Positions 6,424-13,024 of a DNA stretch of 15,924 nt are shown in pieces (the first letter of the stretch is position 1; each line of letters starts with the position of its first letter). The stretch spans positions 1 through 15,924 of the forward strand of contig JAGGDZ010000494.1 of assembly GCA_024648655.1 (NCBI GenBank). The letters run 5' to 3'. The notes beneath the pieces were generated by a model. It had not been told where the DNA came from. It saw nothing but the letters and a program-made list of their open reading frames with translations, and made no database searches. Origin of the DNA: Chloroflexota bacterium. Its GTDB lineage: Bacteria > Chloroflexota > Dehalococcoidia > Lucifugimonadales > JADFKI01. The position numbers and the translations under genes are program-made.

Positions 6424-8640
6424 TCAGCCGTCCATTGATTGATAACTGTTTTGCTGTCGGACATAGGCACGCGCAAGCCTTATCTCTTCATACGAGTATT
6501 CGTCGCCCAGCAACTCTTTCACCGGCGCAAGTCTAGTGTAGCCTACCTTTTCGAAGGCGCCCTGAATACACTCCAGCCTATGATTGCCGGGCAAGAGCGG
6601 GACCAGGTCGAGCGCTTCTCCGCGACGCACCAACATCTCGATATGAGCAACTATCGTGTTGACAGACAGACCGCGCTCTCGTGCCGCCTGCCGTATCGAG
6701 AAACCCTGCTCGATGAGCAATTTAGTGCTCTCGTATGTGTACACCCGACCATTGCTATGGCTACCATCCGTGTGCATACTTCTACTGTTCCTTACGGGTT
6801 CAGTACGGTCTTTCAGATTATTCTCCCGCGCATACTCGCAGATAACCGCTAGAAACTTGTCACCGTACTGCTTCAGCTTAACTGCTCCCACACCCGATAT
6901 GTGAGACAGGCTGTTAAGATTCTGCGGAAAGTAATGCGCCATCTGCTGCAACGTCGCATCCCCGAATACTACGTAAGGCGGTACACCGTCATCTGAGGCG
7001 ATTCGCCTGCGTAGCGCTCGCAGTCTCTCGAACAGTGCAGGGTCGTGCTCAATCGACTCACGAGAGCGCCCTGACGTCAATGCCCTGGCCTGCTCAGGCT
7101 TCTGCTTCTTTCGTCTGCTGAGGACAATTCGTTCTCTGTTTTTCAGAAATGTTCGCCCTTCCTCACTCACACCCAGCGTCGCGTACTCTTCGCTGTTCTT
7201 GTACAGCATCCCTTTGTCGAGCAGCATGCCGCAAACTTCCCTTACATCCGCATCCGAGAAGTCATCTACGATGCCGTACACGCTCAGATTATCGTGTCCT
7301 AGCCTGAGTACGCGCTCAGCCGCCGAGCCGCGAAGCACCTGTGCGATGTAGCCTGCGCCGAATCGTTCGCCCGTGCGAATCACCGCGGACATAACCTTCT
7401 GCGCGATAATCGTAGCGTCGAATTCCTCGCGTTCTGCCAGGCACACATCGCATCCGCCACAACTCTCGCTTTCAGTTTCACCTGTGCCCTGCGCTATGGA
7501 CTCTTCACCAAAATACTCCAGCAGGTATCTGCGCCGGCACTTCCTGAGCTGGCAGTAGTCTATGACCTGTCTCAGTTTTCGCTGAGCGTTGTGTTTCTCG
7601 GTCACACTCTCCATTCGGTCGATAAAAAAGTCCTGCTTCACTTTGTCCCCGTATGAGTAGAACAGCACGCAGTCGCTCGGCAGCCCATCGCGTCCCGCGC
7701 GCCCCGTCTGCTGGTAGTATGCCTCCAGAGACTTTGGCAGTTCCTGATGCACTACCAGCCGCACATCCGGCTTGTCGATTCCCATGCCGAACGCGATTGT
7801 CGCCGCGATTATATCCACCTCGTCCCGTATAAACCGCTCCTGATTCCTGCGCCTTGTCTCCGCATCCATCCCTGCGTGATACGCCAGCGCGTCTATGCTC
7901 TCGTCCAACAGCTTGTCCACAAGTTCCTCAGTATCCTTGCGCGCGAAGCAGTAGATGATAACCGACTCCCCCTTGCGCTCCCTGAGCAGTTGAACAAGCT
8001 GGTCAAACGCTCTCTCTTTCGGACGCACCTCGTATCGCAAATTCGGTCGGTCAAAGCTGGCGATGAACTGCTGTGGCTGCTTCAGTCCGAGCTGTGCAAG
8101 AATGTCCTCCCGCACTCGATCAGTGGCAGTAGCGGTCAGAGCGATGAACGGCACCGCCGGCATGCCGTGCCGCAGCCTGCCTAGCGCGCGGTAGTCAGGT
8201 CGAAAATCGTGCCCCCACTCCGATATGCAGTGAGCCTCGTCAATCGCTACGAGACTCACTTCGAGCGTACCCAAGAATTCCCGGAAGTCCGGCAGAGTGA
8301 GTCGTTCTGGCGCGAGATAGAGTATCTTCAGGTTGCCTTGTCTCGCCTGTTCCTGCACCCGCCCGATCTCCGCATAGGTTAGGGAGCTGTTGATAAACTC
8401 GGCAGCGATCCCGTTCGACTTCAGCGCATCCACCTGGTCCTTCATCAGCGCAATCAGCGGCGATACCACCAGAGTCAACCCATCTAAGCACAAGGCGGGA
8501 AGCTGGTAGCAAAGAGACTTGCCGCCACCTGTGGGCATAATCACCAGCGTGTCGCACCGTTGCAAGATGCTGTTGATCACTTCCTCCTGAAGAGGGCGAA
8601 ACTCATCGTGTCCGAAATGCTTCTTTAATAGGTCTCTCAC
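6424..8640 (-). CDS. recQ: ATP-dependent DNA helicase RecQ
   Basis: RecQ is a 3'-5' helicase of recombination and replication repair. The 738-residue protein shows Walker A MPTGGGKS (35-42), IDEAHCISEWGHDFRPDY (133-150, DEAH box plus aromatic-rich loop), motif VI QQTGRAGRDG (310-319) and a zinc site formed by Cys368, Cys394, Cys397 and Cys400. A winged-helix RQC region (about 405-515) and an HRDC domain (about 530-610) follow. The last 110 residues, with SIRQAARERGLSVNTIVAHI (648-667), form the extra helix-turn-helix domain seen in many Gram-positive-type RecQ proteins; they make it longer than E. coli RecQ. The start is a GTG at 8640: no ATG lies in frame upstream before a stop at 8665-8667, and the N-terminus then aligns with family members. 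The nearest Shine-Dalgarno-like AAGGA is about 13 bases away, which is unusually far. Confidence 0.97.
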   Translation of the reverse strand: MRDLLKKHFGHDEFRPLQEEVINSILQRCDTLVIMPTGGGKSLCYQLPALCLDGLTLVVSPLIALMKDQVDALKSNGIAAEFINSSLTYAEIGRVQEQARQGNLKILYLAPERLTLPDFREFLGTLEVSLVAIDEAHCISEWGHDFRPDYRALGRLRHGMPAVPFIALTATATDRVREDILAQLGLKQPQQFIASFDRPNLRYEVRPKERAFDQLVQLLRERKGESVIIYCFARKDTEELVDKLLDESIDALAYHAGMDAETRRRNQERFIRDEVDIIAATIAFGMGIDKPDVRLVVHQELPKSLEAYYQQTGRAGRDGLPSDCVLFYSYGDKVKQDFFIDRMESVTEKHNAQRKLRQVIDYCQLRKCRRRYLLEYFGEESIAQGTGETESESCGGCDVCLAEREEFDATIIAQKVMSAVIRTGERFGAGYIAQVLRGSAAERVLRLGHDNLSVYGIVDDFSDADVREVCGMLLDKGMLYKNSEEYATLGVSEEGRTFLKNRERIVLSRRKKQKPEQARALTSGRSRESIEHDPALFERLRALRRRIASDDGVPPYVVFGDATLQQMAHYFPQNLNSLSHISGVGAVKLKQYGDKFLAVICEYARENNLKDRTEPVRNSRSMHTDGSHSNGRVYTYESTKLLIEQGFSIRQAARERGLSVNTIVAHIEMLVRRGEALDLVPLLPGNHRLECIQGAFEKVGYTRLAPVKELLGDEYSYEEIRLARAYVRQQNSYQSMDG

Positions 8641-8669
8641 TCGGCGACGTACATCCTTGATCCCTTAAA

Positions 8670-8686
8670 GCCGGTATCGTACCGGC
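8670..8686. promoter_or_regulatory. Perfect inverted repeat in the recQ leader
   Basis: GCCGGTA (8670-8676) and TACCGGC (8680-8686) are perfect 7-bp arms around a TCG loop. The element lies between the recQ start codon and the predicted recQ promoter. It could be a leader hairpin or a protein-binding site. It has no T-run on either strand. Confidence 0.4.
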
Positions 8687-8690
8687 AGGT

Positions 8691-8718
8691 TTGCGTTTGC
8701 GTTTGATGATACTATATT
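8691..8718 (+). promoter_or_regulatory. Possible promoter for the cyclodeaminase-family gene
   Basis: TTGCGT (8691-8696), a 16-base spacer and TATATT (8713-8718) could drive the gene at 8816 with a leader of about 90 bases. The -35 lies in a short tandem repeat, TTTGCG twice followed by TTTG (8690-8705). An imperfect inverted repeat, TGATAC (8707-8712) / GTATATCA (8724-8731), overlaps the -10 and could be an operator. Confidence 0.3.
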
Positions 8719-8727
8719 AGGTGGTAT

Positions 8728-8754
8728 ATCATAAACAGACCGGTTGCGAATCAA
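8728..8754 (-). promoter_or_regulatory. Possible promoter for recQ
   Basis: On the minus strand TTGATT (8754-8749), a 15-base spacer and TATGAT (8733-8728) resemble a promoter reading toward recQ. The predicted transcript would begin near 8721 and include the hairpin at 8670-8686. The spacer is shorter than optimal, so this is tentative. Confidence 0.3.
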
Positions 8755-8815
8755 GATACAACGTTGCTCATCGACAATAGTGTATCCTACCCATTTGCTT
8801 TGGAGGCGACACATC

Positions 8816-9802
8816 ATGGCCCTGCTGCTGAACCGAGAGACGATCCAAGGACTGCTCACAATGAGCGACACTATCGCGCTGCTTGAGCGCGCATTCGGCG
8901 ACCTCGCATCCGGCGAGGCCGCAATGCCTCCGCGCACGGTAATGGCAGACCCTGCCAACAACGGTTGGTACGCCTTCATGCCCGCCCACATCAAGGGCAT
9001 GGGCACCATCGGCATTAAAGCGGTCACCGTATTCAAGGATAATCCTGCCAAGTTCAACATGCCCAGCACGCTGGCATCTATCATCCTTCTGGACGTACGG
9101 ACGGGCAACACCATATCCGTCATGGATGGCGGCTTCATCACGGCCATGCGCACCGGAGGTGTCTCGGGCCTTGCCACCAAGTACCTTGCGCGAGAGAACG
9201 CCAAGGTCGCGGGCGTACTCGGCATGGGTGTGCAGGCGCGCGCCCAGTGCATTGGTATGGCTGCGGCGCGCGAACTCGACAGCATCGTCTGCTTCTCGAT
9301 GGACCCGCCCGAAACCCAGCAGCAATTCGCCGCCGATATCTTCGAACAGACCGGCGTCGATGTCGGCATTGCAAGTAGCGTTCAGGAAGTCGTGCAAAGC
9401 GTGGACATTCTCGCCCTCGCCACAACCGCGGCAACACCCATCGTTGACGGTGACTGGCTGCCGGCAGGCCTGCACATCAACGCCATCGGCTCGCATGCCC
9501 CAGGTGTGCGTGAACTCGACACCGCGAGCGTCATCAAGTCCAAGATAATCTGCGATCAGAGGGCCGCCTGTCTCGCCGAAGCCGGCGACATCCAGATTCC
9601 CCTCGAAGAGGGCGCGATGACTGAGGACGACATCTACGGTGAGATTGGCGACCTCGTAACCGGAGCGAAGCAAGGCAGGGAAAGCGACGACGAGATTACG
9701 CTGTTCAAGAGCGTAGGACTGTCCATTCAGGATATATCAACCGCGTACCATGTCTATCAGCAGGCGGTAGAGCAGGGAGTGGGCACGGAATTCGATTTCT
9801 AA
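8816..9802 (+). CDS. Ornithine cyclodeaminase / mu-crystallin family protein, probably an imine reductase or amino-acid dehydrogenase
   Basis: The 328-residue protein belongs to the NAD(P)-dependent ornithine cyclodeaminase / mu-crystallin family. It shows the substrate-side lysine in IGIKAVTVF (66-73, Lys68), TAMRTGGVSGLATKYLAR (109-126, Arg112), the Rossmann loop GVLGMGVQARAQ (133-144) and the C-terminal TLFKSVGLSIQDIST (295-309). In true ornithine cyclodeaminase an aspartate in a G-G-D-C-P-G context is catalytic; the same place here reads GSHAPG (225-230), with His227. This favours a reductase of the delta1-pyrroline-2-carboxylate/ketimine type or an alanine-dehydrogenase-like role over ornithine cyclisation (inference). 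GGAGG lies 9 bases before the ATG at 8816, which beats the in-frame start at 8744. It is divergent from recQ. Confidence 0.9.
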   Translation: MALLLNRETIQGLLTMSDTIALLERAFGDLASGEAAMPPRTVMADPANNGWYAFMPAHIKGMGTIGIKAVTVFKDNPAKFNMPSTLASIILLDVRTGNTISVMDGGFITAMRTGGVSGLATKYLARENAKVAGVLGMGVQARAQCIGMAAARELDSIVCFSMDPPETQQQFAADIFEQTGVDVGIASSVQEVVQSVDILALATTAATPIVDGDWLPAGLHINAIGSHAPGVRELDTASVIKSKIICDQRAACLAEAGDIQIPLEEGAMTEDDIYGEIGDLVTGAKQGRESDDEITLFKSVGLSIQDISTAYHVYQQAVEQGVGTEFDF

Positions 9803-9845
9803 AAAGAATTAACACTATGTCTGTCTTATTTCCCGAAATTAGTAT

Positions 9846-9851
9846 TATAAT
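9846..9851 (+). promoter_or_regulatory. Consensus -10 box upstream of the PlsY-like gene
   Basis: A perfect TATAAT is present in the short AT-rich gap after the cyclodeaminase-family gene. No good -35 hexamer is seen 16-18 bases upstream (the bases there read about GTCTTA). Transcription would start near 9858 and leave a leader of about 40 bases before the preferred GTG start at 9900. Confidence 0.4.
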
Positions 9852-9899
9852 GTAAGTCATACATCTGCAACGTCAATGCACCGGGTGAGGCCTGAAACC

Positions 9900-10541
9900 G
9901 TGATCGACTTCAACCTGCTGACAGGAGTAATTCTTTCCACGCTGATTGCCTATTTGCTGGGCGCGCTGCCTGTCGCCGTGTGGATAAGCCGCCGCAACAA
10001 GATAGATATATTCAGTGTTGGCACGGGCTTGCCCGGAGCTTCCAATGTCCGCAGGCAGGTGGGCAATGTGCCGGGCGGTCAGGTGTTAATCGGCGATATG
10101 GCTAAGGGCGCCGTTGCCATACTCGCGGCGCGACAGATGCAAGTTGACGGCATTTGGCTGATGCTGCCGTGCTTCGCTATGGTCGCAGGACACTGGAAGT
10201 CCATATTCACCGGATTTAGAGGTGGAGACGGGCTTGCCCCTCTGGGTGGCGCGGTCCTTGTCATGTTCCCGCCGTTCAACGGCTTTCTCGCCGCGCTTAT
10301 CGGCTCAATGGTTACCTTGGGCGGGCAGAAATTACCATACACGTCCCTGTTGGGGTTGGTAGTGGGGATTGCCGCCCTTCTGTGGCTTGTGCGGAACAAT
10401 TCGCCGGAAGAAATTGCTCTCGCAGCAGGCGTCACCATCATTGCTCTTCTGGTTTTGGCTCACGCCTCCGTCGGGCACCGCAAGCGCAATGCCAAAGATG
10501 AGTGGAGCGAACTGGATGAAGGCGAAGGCGCTACGGAGTGA
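9900..10541 (+). CDS. Divergent PlsY-like glycerol-3-phosphate acyltransferase (membrane protein)
   Basis: PlsY transfers an acyl group from acyl-phosphate to glycerol-3-phosphate, the first step of phospholipid synthesis. This 213-residue protein has the family's hydrophobic layout, beginning with a helix about 6-29. It also has recognisable forms of two motifs: GTGLPGASNVRR (41-52, usual GSGNPGATNV) and GHWKSIFTGFRGGDGLA (97-113, usual GH-x-x-P-x-F-x-x-F-K-G-G-K-G-V-A). The Asn of motif one and the Lys of GGKG are replaced, and the C-terminal basic motif is hard to recognise. The tail (194-213) is hydrophilic and acidic. The GTG at 9900 is chosen for GTGAGG 9 bases upstream; an ATG at 9876 without a ribosome site is possible and would add eight residues. 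Activity as a true PlsY is uncertain. Confidence 0.82.
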   Translation: MIDFNLLTGVILSTLIAYLLGALPVAVWISRRNKIDIFSVGTGLPGASNVRRQVGNVPGGQVLIGDMAKGAVAILAARQMQVDGIWLMLPCFAMVAGHWKSIFTGFRGGDGLAPLGGAVLVMFPPFNGFLAALIGSMVTLGGQKLPYTSLLGLVVGIAALLWLVRNNSPEEIALAAGVTIIALLVLAHASVGHRKRNAKDEWSELDEGEGATE

Positions 10542-10607
10542 ATCCGTTAACCTAACGTGGCAGCGCTTACCGCCGCGTCCTGACGCAACTTCTTTATTTT
10601 CCCGGGA

Positions 10608-10838
10608 CTATCCCACTGCAACGCTTGTAGTCGTTCGCAGTACACCATCCAAGTGGTGAATCTGCTCCGTCACCAGGTCGTGTACCCTGCCCAGATCCTC
10701 CTCCTGCACGACCGCGATCACATCATAAGGACCCGTAACGCGAGAAGCGCTTATGACGCTTGGGTTATCCTTCAGAATCTCCATAAGTCCGGTCGAAGAC
10801 CCGACTTTCGCTTCGATGAGCACATACGCCTTTACCAT
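10608..10838 (-). CDS. Stand-alone Lrp/AsnC ligand-binding (RAM) domain protein
   Basis: The 76-residue protein consists only of the alpha/beta effector-binding domain found at the C-terminus of Lrp/AsnC regulators. The first strand is VKAYVLIEAKVG (2-13). The centre holds the characteristic V-T-G-P-Y-D-V-I-A-V-V (34-44). It ends with a helix, then LDGVLRTTTSVAV (63-75). There is no helix-turn-helix, so it cannot bind DNA as Lrp does. Such free domains form multimers and bind amino acids or other effectors, or pair with full-length regulators. A strong AAGGAGG is 9 bases before the ATG at 10838. It converges with the PlsY-like gene (66 bases between the stops) and lies about 200 bases downstream of an enolase-superfamily gene on the same strand. 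Confidence 0.9.
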   Translation of the reverse strand: MVKAYVLIEAKVGSSTGLMEILKDNPSVISASRVTGPYDVIAVVQEEDLGRVHDLVTEQIHHLDGVLRTTTSVAVG

Positions 10839-11036
10839 TTTGTCATCCCTCCTTAAAAGTGCTATGCCATGACTTGGGCTGCAAGCATACGCTCTTTGTC
10901 AGCCTGCTGCCAGTGTTTCTTATTCCTCGGACTAGGCAACCCGGCTGCTCGTTTCAACATACAGCAGACGCTCGGGCAGAGTCTATCGAACGATTCCCCA
11001 CCTGTGGCTGAGAAGAGAAAAGTACCGATTGCTCAC

Positions 11037-12206
11037 TTACCAGTTCGTGAACGCCCCATCGTTGCGTCGCAACTGCGGCGGCCAACCTGTCGGATCCACC
11101 ACATGCGCTTGCACTGCTTCCTCATCAAAGTCAACGCCAAGTCCCACCGCATCCGGCGGCATGAAGGAGTAGCCGTCTTTCCAGTCAATCTGCGTCGGGA
11201 AGAACTTAGTCGCGTATGTGCGAGGACGCTGAGGCATTTCCTGCACGCCCACGTTCGTTGACGCCATGCACAGGTTTACGCACGCTGCCGCGCTCACCGG
11301 ACCCAGTGGATTGTGCGGCACGATGTCAATATAGTGAGTCTCAGCCCAGTGAGTAATCTTTAGCGCCTCAGTCAGCCCTCCCACAATACAGAGGTCGATG
11401 CGCGCGTAGTTTATCAGCTCCTCCTCAATGACTTCGCGGAATGACCATTTGCTTGCCCACTGCTCTCCGGCCGCAATCGGCAGCGACACATGCCGCGCCA
11501 GCGTGCGGTAGCTCACCGGATTCTCTGAGCGTAGTGGGTCTTCGATGAAGAACGGGCGATACGGCTCTAACGCCTTGCACAGCGCGACCGAGTGCGCCGT
11601 ATCCAGCCGCGTATGTATATCGAGGCACATCTGAATGTCAGGACCTACAGCCTCTCGCACCAGTGCCATCTGCTCCTCTGCTATCCGCATCGATTCCACC
11701 GGTTCCAGCAGCCCGTCCATGCCCTGATACTCGAAGACGCCGCCCGTCTCAGCCAGACCCCATCGCACGAATTTCCAGCCGTCCGCCACCGCTTTCTTGG
11801 AGTTTGCAATCAGTTCCTCGGTGGTGCTGCCCTGCGTGTGCGGGTACGATACCACCTTATCGCGCACCGGTCCTCCCAGCAGCTTGTACACCGGCATATT
11901 CAGCGCCTTGCCCTTGATGTCCCATAGCGCAATGTCTATCGCACTTATCGCGCAGCAATACACCTTATCCGCGGGAAAGAAGCCGCCCCGGAACATGTGC
12001 TGCCACAGCCGCTCCGTTGCGAACGGGTCCTGTCCAATCACCAACTCCGACAGATGCTCTATCGCGTCGGCGACAGCCTTCCCCCATCGCGGAATGCCTA
12101 CCTCGCCAAGCCCATAAATGCCCTCATCCGTTTCCACCTTAGCGATGAAATACAGCTTCCCTTCATCATCCGCAAAAGCATAACTCTTGATACCCGTGAC
12201 CTTCAT
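11037..12206 (-). CDS. Mandelate racemase / muconate lactonizing enzyme family dehydratase, galactonate dehydratase-like
   Basis: This is a 389-residue enolase-superfamily protein (COG4948). Residues 1-125 form the capping domain, including SAIDIALWDIKGKALNMPVY (88-107). The barrel supplies the three Mg2+ ligands in LDIHTR (195-200, Asp196), FIEDPL (220-225, Glu222) and AAGEQW (245-250, Glu248), and the catalytic histidine in VPHNPLGPV (296-304, His298). The Asp-x-His pair (Asp196/His198) and the H-x-P-L-G-P sequence resemble GalD-type acid-sugar dehydratases, which dehydrate aldonic or uronic acids to 2-keto-3-deoxy acids. The exact sugar acid is not determined. The ATG at 12206 has GAGAGG 8 bases upstream and a strong promoter at 12247-12275. 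No kinase, aldolase or transporter gene adjoins it. Confidence 0.93.
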   Translation of the reverse strand: MKVTGIKSYAFADDEGKLYFIAKVETDEGIYGLGEVGIPRWGKAVADAIEHLSELVIGQDPFATERLWQHMFRGGFFPADKVYCCAISAIDIALWDIKGKALNMPVYKLLGGPVRDKVVSYPHTQGSTTEELIANSKKAVADGWKFVRWGLAETGGVFEYQGMDGLLEPVESMRIAEEQMALVREAVGPDIQMCLDIHTRLDTAHSVALCKALEPYRPFFIEDPLRSENPVSYRTLARHVSLPIAAGEQWASKWSFREVIEEELINYARIDLCIVGGLTEALKITHWAETHYIDIVPHNPLGPVSAAACVNLCMASTNVGVQEMPQRPRTYATKFFPTQIDWKDGYSFMPPDAVGLGVDFDEEAVQAHVVDPTGWPPQLRRNDGAFTNW

Positions 12207-12246
12207 TTGTAAAGCCTCTCAGAAATCGATTGGAATGTGCGCCCAT

Positions 12247-12275
12247 ACGATAGCGGAGTATGAAAGGTCGGTCAA
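12247..12275 (-). promoter_or_regulatory. Predicted sigma-70-type promoter of the galactonate-dehydratase-like gene
   Basis: On the minus strand TTGACC (12275-12270), a 17-base spacer and TATCGT (12252-12247) are present. The start point would be near 12240, about 34 bases before the ATG at 12206. Confidence 0.6.
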
Positions 12276-12377
12276 GCACAAACCCACGCCCGCTACATTA
12301 GCTTTGATTGCCGACCTCGCCAACTGTACAGTCTTATCCTAAGCATCTTATGAACACGCATGGCAAAAGAGCGACTA

Positions 12378-12544
12378 TCACGGCAGCCACTCCACCTGAA
12401 CGACTTCTTCAATTGGTTGGATGACAAGCGGCACTTCGCCGCCTTCCCGTAGGACGTCAACGCGCTTGAAACCCCTGGCAATGGCAAAACTGCGAAAGGC
12501 GCTCTTGGCATCGATACGGGCAAGCGCCTAACGTAAGTCACCAT
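12378..12544 (-). pseudogene. Small unrecognised gene, apparently frameshifted
   Basis: One minus-strand frame (12527 down to the TGA at 12380-12378) encodes 49 residues with clear coding character: purine-rich first codon positions and a plausible ending, EGGEVPLVIQP followed by a short acidic stretch and WLP. This frame has no usable start and is closed upstream by a TAG at 12530-12528. A different frame has an ATG at 12544 with AAGGA 4 bases before it and reads MVTYVRR into the same place. A single -1 shift near 12527-12524 would join them into a protein of about 55 residues. It could be a decayed gene, a sequencing error or chance. I do not recognise the family. Confidence 0.35.
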
Positions 12545-12551
12545 CTTTTCC

Positions 12552-12581
12552 TTGCCCCGCCAATCACCTTCCTGCTACACT
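12552..12581 (+). promoter_or_regulatory. Predicted promoter giving a leaderless metallopeptidase mRNA
   Basis: TTGCCC (12552-12557), an 18-base spacer and TACACT (12576-12581) place the expected transcription start at 12588-12589, the first base of the ATG. No Shine-Dalgarno sequence precedes that ATG. Confidence 0.45.
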
Positions 12582-12588
12582 CTTACGC

Positions 12589-12951
12589 ATGACTCGCACT
12601 GAATTTGAACGCCTCGTCATGCAAGCATTGGATCGCATCCCTGAAGACTTGCGCCTGCACCTCGACAATGTGGACATCGTTGTGGATGATGCACCTAGCA
12701 AGGAGCAGCTGGTCGGCTCTGGCATTGAGGAAGGCAACATCCTGCTAGGTCTGTACGAAGGGCTGCCCCTCACCGACCGTTACAACTACGACATGGTGCT
12801 GCCGGACAAGATTACCCTATTCCAGCAGTCCATCGAATCCATCTGTCGTACTGACGAAGACATCATTCGTGAAGTACAGGATACTGTTGTTCACGAGGTC
12901 GCACACCACTTCGGCATAGACGATGATCGACTGCACCAGTTCGGCCTTTAG
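12589..12951 (+). CDS. Zincin-like metallopeptidase family protein (PF06262 type)
   Basis: This 120-residue protein has the zinc-protease signature HEVAHHFGIDD (102-112): two metal-binding histidines and the catalytic glutamate in H-E-x-x-H, then G-x-x-D, the aspartate being the likely third ligand. Upstream segments LLGLYEGLPLTDR (52-64) and LPDKITLFQQSI (71-82) match the small bacterial family formerly called DUF1025 (zincin_1). The protein is complete at the family's usual length, soluble, and has no signal peptide. Its substrates are unknown; some genomes carry it as a stand-alone housekeeping gene. The ATG at 12589 lacks a ribosome-binding site and lies just after a -10 box, suggesting leaderless translation. 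The rhamnonate-dehydratase-like gene follows after 73 bases. Confidence 0.9.
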   Translation: MTRTEFERLVMQALDRIPEDLRLHLDNVDIVVDDAPSKEQLVGSGIEEGNILLGLYEGLPLTDRYNYDMVLPDKITLFQQSIESICRTDEDIIREVQDTVVHEVAHHFGIDDDRLHQFGL

Positions 12952-12963
12952 CGCCCATAAAAT

Positions 12964-12993
12964 CCATCCTTCCTATCCTGTCGGTCAGTGTAG
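12964..12993 (-). repeat. Dispersed intergenic repeat, copy C
   Basis: Read on the minus strand this is CTACACTGACC followed by GACAGGATAGGAAGGATGG (12982-12964). It matches copy B (5345-5327) in 17 of the last 19 positions and shares the CTGAC of its first half with a shortened middle. It lies between the metallopeptidase gene and the next enolase-superfamily gene, in the opposite orientation to both. Confidence 0.45.
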
Positions 12994-13024
12994 ATTAGCC
13001 CCCGCTTACAAGGGAGAATATGCA

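Larger units (their letters stand above)
12207..12588. other. Intergenic stretch between divergent genes
   Basis: This 382-base gap separates the galactonate-dehydratase-like gene (minus) from the metallopeptidase gene (plus). It contains the promoter of the former (12247-12275), the -35/-10 pair of the latter (12552-12581) and a probably frameshifted small gene (12378-12544). I see no RNA gene in it, and nothing recognisable between about 12280 and 12377. Confidence 0.6.

Noticed and set aside
8768..9673. A 301-codon minus-strand open frame opposite the cyclodeaminase-family gene
   Set aside because: The plus-strand protein has clear family motifs and a ribosome site; the antisense translation is His/Gly/Asp-rich without domain features.
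10545..10557. Hairpin CGTTA-ACC-TAACG between the convergent PlsY-like and Lrp-domain genes as a terminator
   Set aside because: The stem is only 5 bp, AT-rich, and not followed by a T-run.
10862..10960. A 32-codon minus-strand open frame (starts MLKRAAG) in the gap between the dehydratase and Lrp-domain genes
   Set aside because: It has no ribosome-binding site and no recognised similarity, and it is short enough to be chance. The 198-base gap otherwise shows nothing I can support.
10869..11261. A 130-codon plus-strand open frame starting in the gap after the Lrp-domain gene
   Set aside because: Most of it is antisense to the galactonate-dehydratase-like gene, it lacks a ribosome site, and the translation shows no recognisable domain.
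12991..12996. TAGATT as a -10 box for the rhamnonate-dehydratase-like gene
   Set aside because: No acceptable -35 sequence lies 16-18 bases upstream, and the gene could be read through from the metallopeptidase promoter.
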